Assembly: GCA_900321515.1 (NCBI GenBank)
Contig: ONWI01000043.1
Location: forward strand, 1-12,190
DNA length: 12,190 nucleotides
Source: an uncultured Eubacteriales bacterium
GTDB taxonomy: Bacteria; Bacillota; Clostridia; Oscillospirales; Acutalibacteraceae
Direction of reading: 5' to 3'
Positions 6,719 to 12,190 of the stretch are shown piece by piece (the first letter of the stretch is position 1; the number at the start of each line of letters is the position of its first letter). Under the pieces are notes generated by a model, which had not been told where the DNA came from, did not search any database, and saw only the letters and a program-made list of their open reading frames with translations. The translations under genes were made by a program, and so were the position numbers.

Positions 6719-7945
6719 TTATAAGTAGTTGATCGGGTTGACGGCAGTGCCGTTGATGCGTATCTCAAAATGGAGATGAGGTCCTGTAGAACGTCCGGTT
6801 GAACCAACCTTGCCGATCTGCTGGCCTTTGGTGACAGACTGACCCACGCTGACCATACGCTTGCTCATGTGACCGTAGACGGTCATCTTTCCTCCGCCGT
6901 GATCGAGAATGACATAATTTCCGTATCCGCCGGCATTGTAGGCACTTGTGACCACTGAACCGCCGTTTGACGCGGCAATCTTTGCTCCCGACGGAGCGCC
7001 GATGTCGATGCCTCTGTGGTAGCTGCTGACCTTCCTGCCGTTCAGGGTGTATGTTCTCGGACCGTAGGGAGAGGTAATGCGCTTGTATCCCGGAGTCGGC
7101 CAGCCGAACGAACCGCCGTAGTACTCGGTATTCTGTGAATTTGCGGTATTTTTGCTGATAAGCGCGTCAAGAGCCGCTCTTGCCTTTGCCATTTCAAGGT
7201 CAATCTCCGCCTGCTTTTTCTTGTAAGCTTCCTCGTCGGCCTTGATCTGCTTCATCAGCGCCTCGGCTTCCTTCTGCTGAGCGTCAAGCTCGGTCTTCTT
7301 CTTGGCAAGCTCGGCCTTCTGAGCGTCTATCTCCTTCTTGTGAGCCTCAACCTGGGCTTTTTTATCCTGATAGCCCTGCTTGTCGTTAACCAGCTCGTCT
7401 ATCAACCCCTGATCGTACTTGGCCATAGCTTCAAGGTAAACGGTGTTTGAGATAAATTCTTCCATGCCGTCGGAACAGAGTATTACCTCCAGACCGCCTG
7501 TTATATCACCGGAAATATAGATAGCTCTCATTCGCTCCTTGAATTTTTCCTTGCTGTCCTCTATTTCCTGTTCCTTGGCCGCGATCTCTTCTTCTATCTC
7601 CTTGATTTCGGCATTGGCGGCAGATATCTGATTATTAACCGTGCTGATCTGCGTCTGGAGATTTTCCACCAGTTCGTTGACCAGATCGAGCTGATCCTGC
7701 GCGGCCGCCTTGCTCTTTTTGAGACTTTTGAGCTTGGAAGATATGTTCTTCTGCTGGCTCTCAAGCTGGGACTGTTTTTTCTGAAGATCCGCCTTGGTTG
7801 CCGCCGACGCGGTCACGCCAATCTGCGTGCCGGCAGGGGCAAGCTCTACAGCCAGAGCCATTGCCGACATAAAAAGAATAACACACACTATTACCTTGGC
7901 AATTGAAAATTTTGTAGTTCTTTGAATTGCGGTTGAATCATTCAT
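6719..7945 (-). CDS. M23 (LytM) peptidoglycan endopeptidase with long coiled coil, PcsB/EnvC-type FtsEX partner
   Basis: 408 residues. A signal anchor (about 14-35) leads to a long Lys/Glu/Ala/Gln-rich coiled coil (about 50-265). The coil is interrupted by RMRAIYISGDITGGLEVILC and SDGMEEFISNTVYLEAMAKY, the hinge helices typical of PcsB/CwlO/EnvC-like proteins. The C-terminal LytM domain (about 285-408) keeps every expected residue: His310 and Asp314 in YHRGIDIG, His359 in VYGHMS, and His390/His392 in GPHLHFE. It should therefore be an active Zn-dependent peptidase cutting stem-peptide cross-bridges, unlike E. coli EnvC, which only activates amidases. The ATG at 7943-7945 has GGAGGT seven bases upstream; an ATG three bases earlier is closer to that site than usual. 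The frame overlaps the ftsX stop by 8 nt, indicating translational coupling and a direct partnership with FtsEX. The C-terminus ends three residues after NPINYL begins, as in many family members. Confidence 0.95.
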   Translation of the reverse strand: MNDSTAIQRTTKFSIAKVIVCVILFMSAMALAVELAPAGTQIGVTASAATKADLQKKQSQLESQQKNISSKLKSLKKSKAAAQDQLDLVNELVENLQTQISTVNNQISAANAEIKEIEEEIAAKEQEIEDSKEKFKERMRAIYISGDITGGLEVILCSDGMEEFISNTVYLEAMAKYDQGLIDELVNDKQGYQDKKAQVEAHKKEIDAQKAELAKKKTELDAQQKEAEALMKQIKADEEAYKKKQAEIDLEMAKARAALDALISKNTANSQNTEYYGGSFGWPTPGYKRITSPYGPRTYTLNGRKVSSYHRGIDIGAPSGAKIAASNGGSVVTSAYNAGGYGNYVILDHGGGKMTVYGHMSKRMVSVGQSVTKGQQIGKVGSTGRSTGPHLHFEIRINGTAVNPINYL

Positions 7946-8861
7946 CATTGAGACCTCCGTCATTTCTAAGATATTTTCTGATCGAAACGAGACTGCCAAT
8001 AGCTCCGGAGAGCACACCGCTGCCGATAAAGGCTAAAAGCAGGTTTAACAGCATGGACGAATACGGCAGCACGCCAGTCGCAAGGACATCGGTAATGGAA
8101 GACGCTGCCGCCGAATAAATGTAAGAGACAAGTCCGAAGGAAATAAGACCCGCAATAAGTCCTATAACAATGCCCTCCACCAGGAACGGCATGCGTATGA
8201 ACCAGTCGGTAGCACCGACGGACTTCATTATGGATATTTCAAGCTTTCGTACATACATAGTCAGCTTGATGGTGTTTGTTATGATAAAGAGAGATACCAC
8301 AAGCAGCAGTCCCACTATCCAGGCGCCGACCACCGTAACGGTCTGATTGATTCCCATAAGCTTCTGGGCATATTCGCGGTTATCCCTGACGGTGTATACT
8401 TCGGGGAGATTTTTAAGCTGCTGCACCGTGGTTTCGTAACGTGTGGGATCCCTGAAGCCGACCTTGAAAGCGTCCGGAAGAATATTCGCCGTGTCGCCCA
8501 GTGTATCAATTATTTTGAGCTTCTCGTCAAATCTGTCCATCAGTGAGGAAAAGCCCTTTTCCTTGGGAATGAACTCAATGTTGTCCGGGTCCACATTGTC
8601 CACCGAAAGAATCTTTTTCTGCACATCCGCGACGGTCAGAGTCGCATCGCTTCCGCTCACGGTGTCGTTAAGGAACACCATGACGACATTCTTGTCCTCG
8701 AAAAGCCGCATTATGTGAGTAATATTGACCGAAACCAGCACCGCGCTGCCCATAAGCACCAGACAGCATACCAGCACGCCGATGGACGCAAAGGTCATCA
8801 GACGGTTGGCCCATGCGTTGCGCAGGCCTTCACGGACAAGGTACTTGAAATTATTAAACAT
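7938..8861 (-). CDS. ftsX: Cell division / wall hydrolase regulator FtsX
   Basis: 307 residues with FtsX topology: a short cytoplasmic N-terminus MFNNFKYLVREGLRNAWANR, membrane segment 1 (about 22-45), an extracellular loop of about 125 residues, and three more membrane segments (about 176-198, 228-250 and 268-293). The cytosolic loop MYVRKLEISIMKSVGATDWF is the conserved FtsX/MacB coupling region that contacts the ATPase. FtsX carries the signal from FtsE across the membrane to the coiled-coil peptidase encoded next. I use the ATG at 8859-8861, which has GGAGGT eight bases upstream. An open frame reaching 8954 lies entirely inside ftsE and has no ribosome site. The start overlaps the end of ftsE by 8 nt. 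Confidence 0.96.
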   Translation of the reverse strand: MFNNFKYLVREGLRNAWANRLMTFASIGVLVCCLVLMGSAVLVSVNITHIMRLFEDKNVVMVFLNDTVSGSDATLTVADVQKKILSVDNVDPDNIEFIPKEKGFSSLMDRFDEKLKIIDTLGDTANILPDAFKVGFRDPTRYETTVQQLKNLPEVYTVRDNREYAQKLMGINQTVTVVGAWIVGLLLVVSLFIITNTIKLTMYVRKLEISIMKSVGATDWFIRMPFLVEGIVIGLIAGLISFGLVSYIYSAAASSITDVLATGVLPYSSMLLNLLLAFIGSGVLSGAIGSLVSIRKYLRNDGGLNDE

Positions 8862-9540
8862 AATAATCGACCTCCGGTCCGCTGTCAGCCACAAGCTCGC
8901 CGTTCTGAATCTCAACAATACGGCGGCGGAACTTTCTGACAAGGGCGTGCTCATGAGTGACCATGAGAATGGTGGTGCCGTTGTTGCGGTTGATCTGATT
9001 GAGCATATCCACTATTTCAAAGCTCATGCGCGGGTCCACGTTGCCTGTAGGCTCGTCCGCTATGATAAGCGCGGGGTTGTTGATGAGAGCGCGGGCAAGT
9101 CCGACGCGCTGCTGCTCACCGCCCGAAAGTTCATTGGGATAGCACTTGGCCTTGTCGGCGAGTCCGACATGGCTCAGCACATAAGGCACCTTTTTGCGTA
9201 TAGCCTTGGTGCTGGCGCCGGTTACGCGCATGGCAAAGGCAACATTGTCAAACACAGTCATTTTGGGTATCAGACGGAAGTCCTGGAACACCATGCCCAG
9301 CGTGCGTCTGTAATAGGGAATGTCCCTGTGCCGCAGGGTGGAAAGGCGGGTATTGTTGACAATAACCTCGCCGCTGTTCGGAGTTTCCTCTCTCATAAGT
9401 ATTTTGAGCAGAGTGGATTTGCCCGCTCCGGAAGAACCCACTATAAACACAAATTCGCCCTCGTTGACTCTCAGATTGAGGTCGCGCAGAGCTTTGGTAC
9501 CGTTGTCATAGGTTTTGTAAACATTGCGGAATTCAATCAA
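8854..9540 (-). CDS. ftsE: ABC-type ATPase FtsE
   Basis: 228 residues, the normal FtsE length. All nucleotide-binding motifs are intact: Walker A GSSGAGKST (35-43), Q-loop VFQDFRLIP, signature LSGGEQQR, Walker B ALIIADEPTGNVD, and the H-loop MVTHEHALV. FtsE powers conformational change in FtsX on the cytoplasmic face and thereby gates the M23 peptidase two genes on. The start is TTG (9538-9540), giving the conserved MIEF N-terminus; AAGGAG is 13 nt upstream, a long spacing, and no other in-frame initiator exists nearer to it. First gene of the ftsE-ftsX-M23 operon; its leader contains repeated TGTGAT boxes. Confidence 0.97.
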   Translation of the reverse strand: MIEFRNVYKTYDNGTKALRDLNLRVNEGEFVFIVGSSGAGKSTLLKILMREETPNSGEVIVNNTRLSTLRHRDIPYYRRTLGMVFQDFRLIPKMTVFDNVAFAMRVTGASTKAIRKKVPYVLSHVGLADKAKCYPNELSGGEQQRVGLARALINNPALIIADEPTGNVDPRMSFEIVDMLNQINRNNGTTILMVTHEHALVRKFRRRIVEIQNGELVADSGPEVDYYV

Positions 9541-9561
9541 TCTGACTTGTTCACTCCTTAA

Positions 9562-9594
9562 ATCACATGCAAATCACAAACGTTTCATATCACA
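9562..9594 (-). promoter_or_regulatory. Three TGTGAT direct repeats in the ftsE leader
   Basis: On the minus strand TGTGAT occurs at 9589-9594, 9573-9578 and 9562-9567, with start-to-start distances of 16 and 11 nt. The last copy ends two bases before the ftsE Shine-Dalgarno AAGGAG. The 11-nt pair has the spacing used by OmpR-family response regulators, but the assignment is speculative. Confidence 0.3.
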
Positions 9595-9668
9595 AACACA
9601 CTCCGTGAGTGCACAAAAGCAAGCCGGCAAAATATCAATCTTACCAACGTTGCAACTTAACCATATCA

Positions 9669-9674
9669 ATTATA
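9669..9674 (-). promoter_or_regulatory. ftsE: Candidate -10 element for the ftsEX operon
   Basis: TATAAT on the minus strand about 130 nt before the ftsE start. At the -35 distance there is only ACACTT, so the promoter would need help from an activator. The inverted and direct repeats at 9696-9736 lie exactly where such an activator would bind. Confidence 0.35.
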
Positions 9675-9695
9675 AAAGATTCTGAGCAGATAAGT

Positions 9696-9736
9696 GTTAC
9701 ATAATTGTAACGATTATGTATAAATCAAAAGTTACA
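9696..9736. promoter_or_regulatory. Overlapping dyads, candidate operator between ftsE and map
   Basis: Two interlocked inverted repeats: GTTACA-taat-TGTAAC (9696-9711), and TACATAAT-tgtaacg-ATTATGTA (9698-9720) with perfect 8-bp arms. A further GTTACA follows at 9731-9736. On the plus strand TGTAAC-N5-TGTATA (9706-9722) matches the WalR consensus TGTWAH-N5-TGTWAH at all but one specified position. It lies just upstream of a -10 that lacks a -35. Which regulator binds, if any, cannot be told from sequence. Confidence 0.4.
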
Positions 9737-9910
9737 TCAAAATCTCACATAGCAGGCAAAGTAAAAAAATCCAAATAATCAAGCGTTTGTACAATAAAAA
9801 TGTAGACTATTCGGGCTGCATAATATAATTATATAACAATCTTTTTAGAAATCTGAAACATTTTAAAAACTTTTAATTAACAATCCAATCTCATATCTTT
9901 ATTTTTTCAG
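9737..9910. other. AT-rich part of the ftsE-map divergent intergenic region
   Basis: No open frame, RNA gene or convincing repeat. The whole gap between the two divergent starts (9541-9965) is about 425 nt; its recognisable contents are the repeats nearer ftsE and the promoter nearer map. Confidence 0.5.
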
Positions 9911-9917
9911 GGAGTTG

Positions 9918-9926
9918 TGATAGAAT
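9918..9926 (+). promoter_or_regulatory. map: Candidate extended -10 promoter of map
   Basis: TGATAGAAT is an extended -10 element (TG-N-TAGAAT, with TAGAAT at 9921-9926) 39 nt before the proposed TTG start. The -35 region is a T-rich tract with only a partial match. Confidence 0.45.
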
Positions 9927-9965
9927 ATCTTTCACTGACAGAATAGAAAACAAGGAGTGACCAAC

Positions 9966-10847
9966 TTGACAGACATACAATTGCCGGGAAGGAACGACGT
10001 CTGCTGGTGCGGCAGCGGCAAAAAATACAAAAAGTGCCACATGGATTTTGACCGAAAACTGCACGAACTGGAGCTTGCGGGAGCCGAGGTTCCGCCCCAT
10101 TCGCTGCTCAAGACTTCGGAACAGCTCGCCGGCATACGCGAGAGCGCCAAAATAAACATAGCTGTGCTGGATTATGTGGCGGAGCACATCCGCGCCGGCA
10201 TAACCACCGAGGAAATAGACAAGTGGGTATATGAACAGACCGTGCTTCGCGGCGGCATTCCCGCGCCGCTGGATTACGAGGGGTATCCCAAGAGCGCCTG
10301 CACGTCTATCGACGAAGTGGTGTGCCATGGCATTCCATCACCTGACAGAGTGCTTAAGGACGGCGACATAATCAATGTGGACTGTTCGACTATACTTAAC
10401 GGATATTTCTCCGACTCATCGAGAATGTTCTGCATAGGCGAGGTTTCGCCCGAAAAAAAGCGCCTGGTCGAAGTGGCAAGACAGAGCCTTGACGTGGGTC
10501 TTGAAAAAGTTAAGCCATGGGGATATCTCGGCGACATGGGCGACGCGATCAATCAATTCATAATGAGCAACGGCTACAGCGTAGTGCACGACATAGGCGG
10601 GCACGGCATAGGTCTGGAATTCCACGAGGAACCGTGGGTGAGCTATGTCTCAAAACCGGGCACCGAAATGATGATGGTCCCAGGGCTGGTCTTCACCATA
10701 GAGCCAATGATAAACATGGGCAGCTTCGAGGTATTTCAGGACGAAGAAGACGGCTGGACCATCTACACTCAGGACGGCAAGCCGTCGGCTCAGTGGGAAA
10801 TTCAGATTGCCGTCACCGAAGACGGGTACGAAATTCTCGCATATTGA
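9966..10847 (+). CDS. map: Methionine aminopeptidase, type I, with N-terminal SEC-C zinc motif
   Basis: 293 residues. It removes the initiator methionine from nascent proteins in the cytoplasm. The first 25 residues carry a SEC-C-type motif, CWCGSGKKYKKCH (Cys13, Cys15, Cys24, His25), thought to bind zinc and to help dock at the ribosome or other proteins. The catalytic domain follows. Metal ligands align with E. coli MetAP: Asp139 (INVDCS), Asp150 (FSDSS), His213 (GGHGIG), Glu246 (FTIEP) and Glu278 (QWEIQIAVTEDG), plus the catalytic-pocket His121 (VVCHGIP). Spacings of 18, 11, 63 and 33 residues are those of the family. I place the start at TTG (9966-9968), eight bases after AAGGAG. The GTG at 9957-9959 overlaps that ribosome site. 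The gene stands alone, divergent from ftsE and convergent with the spoVM region. Confidence 0.97.
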   Translation: MTDIQLPGRNDVCWCGSGKKYKKCHMDFDRKLHELELAGAEVPPHSLLKTSEQLAGIRESAKINIAVLDYVAEHIRAGITTEEIDKWVYEQTVLRGGIPAPLDYEGYPKSACTSIDEVVCHGIPSPDRVLKDGDIINVDCSTILNGYFSDSSRMFCIGEVSPEKKRLVEVARQSLDVGLEKVKPWGYLGDMGDAINQFIMSNGYSVVHDIGGHGIGLEFHEEPWVSYVSKPGTEMMMVPGLVFTIEPMINMGSFEVFQDEEDGWTIYTQDGKPSAQWEIQIAVTEDGYEILAY

Positions 10848-10856
10848 TTTCATATG

Positions 10857-10899
10857 AAAAGCACTCCGAAGATTTCATCAGAAATCCGGAGTGCTTTTT
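10857..10899 (+). terminator. Rho-independent terminator of map
   Basis: AAAAGCACTCCG pairs with CGGAGTGCTTTT (12 bp). Inside, GATTTC pairs with GAAATC around an ATCA loop. It ends in a T5 run at 10895-10899, nine nt after the map stop codon. The A-rich left side could also terminate transcripts arriving on the minus strand. Confidence 0.92.
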
Positions 10900-10905
10900 A
10901 AGAGC

Positions 10906-11048
10906 CTGATTAAACCGCTGCGCACGGCGTGAATTGAGTCAGGAGCTGTGCAGAATTTAATCAGTCGTTTATTGCCGAAAAATAAAGCGTCCTTGGGCAT
11001 TCTAACGAGCTAAATGTATTAATTATTTCTGCACAGTTGCTTAATCAG
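10906..11048 (+). repeat. MITE-like palindromic intergenic repeat, copy 2
   Basis: A 143-bp element bounded by CTGATTAA (10906-10913) and TTAATCAG (11041-11048). The TIR similarity continues inward (CTGATTAA-N-C-NN-CTG-N-GCA on both ends). An internal inverted pair, CTGTGCAGAA at 10946-10955 and TTCTGCACAG at 11028-11037, can close a long stem. The core 10946-11014 matches copy 1 (2439-2507, opposite strand) at 64 of 69 positions. It encodes no protein. It fills the space between the map terminator and the end of the spoVM-like gene, so it could also fold in the 3' part of that transcript. Confidence 0.75.
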
Positions 11049-11057
11049 CGTTTCCAA

Positions 11058-11138
11058 TCACGCTTCCTTTTTGATTTTGAAAACCAGTCTGAGAATGGGT
11101 GCGAGCGCCTTCGGACTTCTTACAACAACGATCTTCAT
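11058..11138 (-). CDS. spoVM: Stage V sporulation protein SpoVM-like micropeptide
   Basis: A 26-codon gene with an ideal ribosome site (GGAGGT, seven bases before the ATG at 11136-11138). The peptide begins MKIVVVRSPKALAPILRLVF and ends KIKKEA. Length (26 residues, identical to B. subtilis SpoVM), the 'P-K' turn near residue 9-10 and the amphipathic helix with Arg/Lys-rich end match the SpoVM family. In B. subtilis this peptide recognises the positively curved forespore membrane and anchors SpoIVA, the coat basement layer. It lies just before the palindromic repeat and convergent with map. I did not find a convincing sigma-E promoter upstream. Its presence is the main evidence that the host forms endospores. 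Main alternative: a chance short frame, made unlikely by the ribosome site and family fit. Confidence 0.85.
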   Translation of the reverse strand: MKIVVVRSPKALAPILRLVFKIKKEA

Positions 11139-11288
11139 AAGTATTACCTCCGCATAGTGATGTATTGTGCAACGCGTTTCCGGCGGTTCTTTCGCCGTCC
11201 TGCATTATCATAATACTCAGCCAAGAGGTTTTGGTGACGGTTTTATTTCAGAGCCTGCTCAGAATTTCTCCGCACGCGCCGATATACG
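11139..11288. other. Spacer between the spoVM-like gene and the decayed hydrolase
   Basis: About 150 nt holding the spoVM ribosome site and a GC-rich hairpin CGGCG/CGCCG near 11178-11196 with no T tract. Plus-strand open frames across 11165-11568 are antisense to the hydrolase and have no ribosome site. Confidence 0.5.
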
Positions 11289-11913
11289 TCAGCCGGCTCT
11301 TACACTGTCGGAAAATTCCTTCGGCAGGGAGTACTGCACATTGTGTCCGCAGCCATCAATGAGATACATTTCCTTTTTTGGGCGCAGTAATGCTGTCGCA
11401 ATAATTCTTCACCGAATCCACGGGACAAATCCAGTCGTCCGAGCCAGAGATGAAATACACCGGCACGGCGTACTCCATGCCGTAATTATCCGCGTTGAAT
11501 TGTTTGGTGTAATCAAAGAGCGGCTTATTGACCGCAAAATAATCTTCCATGCTGCCGATCTGCTTTAAAAACCATCTGAAATCGTCCATTCCGTAATAGG
11601 GAGAGAATAACGCGTACCACACGGAATTCTCGCTCACCTTTTCCGTATGATATTTCGACACCTCGCTCCGAACCGCCATCAGATTTACGAGAGTGTGATC
11701 GTCGGCATACCGTTGATAAGCAGCTTCAAGCGCGGAAAGATCGTCGCCTGCCGCTTGCGCCCTATTCAGAGCATCCTTATAGCTGTACATATCGCTCTTT
11801 TCCAACGACACGACCTGCGCCACGGATACATAATCCGACACTTTTTCAGGATGGGAAAGGACATATCTGCTGCCAAGAATCGTGCCGTAGGAATGTCCCA
11901 TGATTATAAACCG
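11289..11913 (-). pseudogene. Alpha/beta hydrolase (prolyl-aminopeptidase-like) remnant: 5'-truncated and frameshifted
   Basis: Homology starts abruptly at FIIMGHSYGTILGSRYVLSH (11908 downward), the nucleophile elbow with catalytic Ser in GHSYG. It continues through a lid domain to YFISGSDDWICPVDSVKNYC, holding the acid residue. The frame then reaches TGA at 11356 after APKKGNVSH. If one A is removed from the A6 tract (T6 at 11374-11379 on the plus strand) the reading becomes APKKEMYLIDGCGHNVQYSL, then PKEFSDSVRAG and TGA at 11289. This restores the family's catalytic His (GCGHN) and a normal C-terminus. The family also needs about 100 residues before the nucleophile, including an HGGPG-type oxyanion loop. 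The open frame does continue upstream to 12186 but with unrelated residues. I call it a pseudogene; slippage during expression or a sequencing error could explain the frameshift, though not the missing N-terminus. Confidence 0.75.
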
Positions 11914-12190
11914 CCTTTCTGCGAAAGGCACCGATGAGGTTATGAAACGAGTCAACGGAGCATTCGCTAAAGAATCAAATGCGCTATAATGATAACCGTA
12001 GGTAGTCGGCATACTACAGAAACCGTGGAGGTGAGTGGCGGGGCTGTATAGCGGCAACCCCGCATGATTATATGGTTCGACTGTCCGTAAAGGCATCAAT
12101 GAATGGCGCATACCGTAGCCCGTAAACTTATCTCTTCCGAAGTTGACTCGATTTCGCCGGACAGTCAGTCCCTGCCGACCCTGCAAATAA
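11914..12190. other. Foreign-looking segment joined to the truncated hydrolase
   Basis: This segment replaces the expected N-terminal coding sequence of the hydrolase and I do not recognise it. It holds several inverted repeats: GCCTTTC-tgc-GAAAGGC near 11913-11929, GTAGT-cggcat-ACTAC near 12002-12017, GCGGGG (12038-12043) with CCCCGC (12058-12063), and GACTGTCCG (12079-12087) with CGGACAGTC (12158-12166). A plus-strand frame reading GTDEVMKRVNGAFAKESNAL and then TAA could be the tail of a truncated gene. The minus-strand frame is open throughout but has no ribosome site near an ATG. A mobile-element end, a structured RNA or an assembly join are all possible. Confidence 0.4.

Noticed and set aside
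8725..9561. Plus-strand open frame opposite ftsX and ftsE
   Set aside because: ftsE and ftsX are unambiguous on the minus strand; this frame is a codon-bias shadow.
9541..9965. Possible CRISPR or small RNA gene in the ftsE-map gap
   Set aside because: The repeats are only 6-8 nt and irregularly spaced, with no spacer pattern; no terminator hairpin for an independent RNA was found.
9891..10328. Minus-strand 145-codon frame opposite map
   Set aside because: Overlaps a complete methionine aminopeptidase on the plus strand and has no start signal.
11165..11568. Plus-strand frames opposite the decayed hydrolase
   Set aside because: No ribosome site; the minus strand carries clear hydrolase motifs over the same bases.

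Overview
The window reads as chromosome of an endospore-forming Bacillota, most likely a Clostridia gut-type lineage (Oscillospirales-like). The basis is strong Shine-Dalgarno sequences, textbook sigma-A promoters with 17-bp spacers, rho-independent terminators, lipobox lipoproteins, an FtsEX/PcsB-type wall hydrolase cluster without outer-membrane genes, and a 26-codon spoVM-like sporulation gene. The taxonomic placement is inference. No CRISPR array, rRNA, tRNA or complete insertion sequence was seen.

Layout from left to right. (1) 1-1079, minus: 5' part of a family-5 (OppA-like) peptide-binding lipoprotein with an unusual N-terminal extension, behind a near-consensus promoter. (2) 1607-2224, minus: an unrecognised small lipoprotein with its own promoter and terminator. 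(3) 2326-6515, minus: a four-gene operon, translated in the order S41/Ctp-like protein, Fe3+/B12-type substrate-binding lipoprotein, ACT-domain protein (UPF0237), UPF0210/PFL-family protein. It ends in a terminator at about 2326-2357. A small palindromic repeat lies between the last stop codon and that terminator. (4) 6648-9540, minus: ftsE-ftsX-M23 coiled-coil peptidase, with overlapping reading frames and a strong terminator. (5) 9541-9965: divergent intergenic region rich in repeats. (6) 9966-10898, plus: map with an N-terminal SEC-C zinc motif, and its terminator. (7) 10906-11048: second, inverted copy of the palindromic repeat. (8) 11058-11138, minus: spoVM-like gene. (9) 11289-about 11913, minus: a decayed alpha/beta hydrolase, frameshifted near its 3' end and lacking its N-terminal third. 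Its upstream flank is a 277-nt segment of unknown origin.

How the genes fit together: FtsE (ATPase) and FtsX (membrane signal transducer) probably gate the M23 peptidase outside the membrane to cut peptidoglycan during growth or division. The next operon starts with an S41 protein that has the C-terminal-processing-peptidase architecture but lacks both the catalytic serine and lysine. It therefore looks like a non-proteolytic PDZ/S41 scaffold next to the wall-cutting machine. The three genes after it (orphan binding lipoprotein, ACT sensor, UPF0210) have no obvious wall role.

Most notable points: the catalytically dead S41 protein, the tiny spoVM-like gene, the paired MITE-like repeat (one copy supplying a gene's stop codon), the extended OppA-like protein, and the frameshifted hydrolase joined to foreign-looking DNA.
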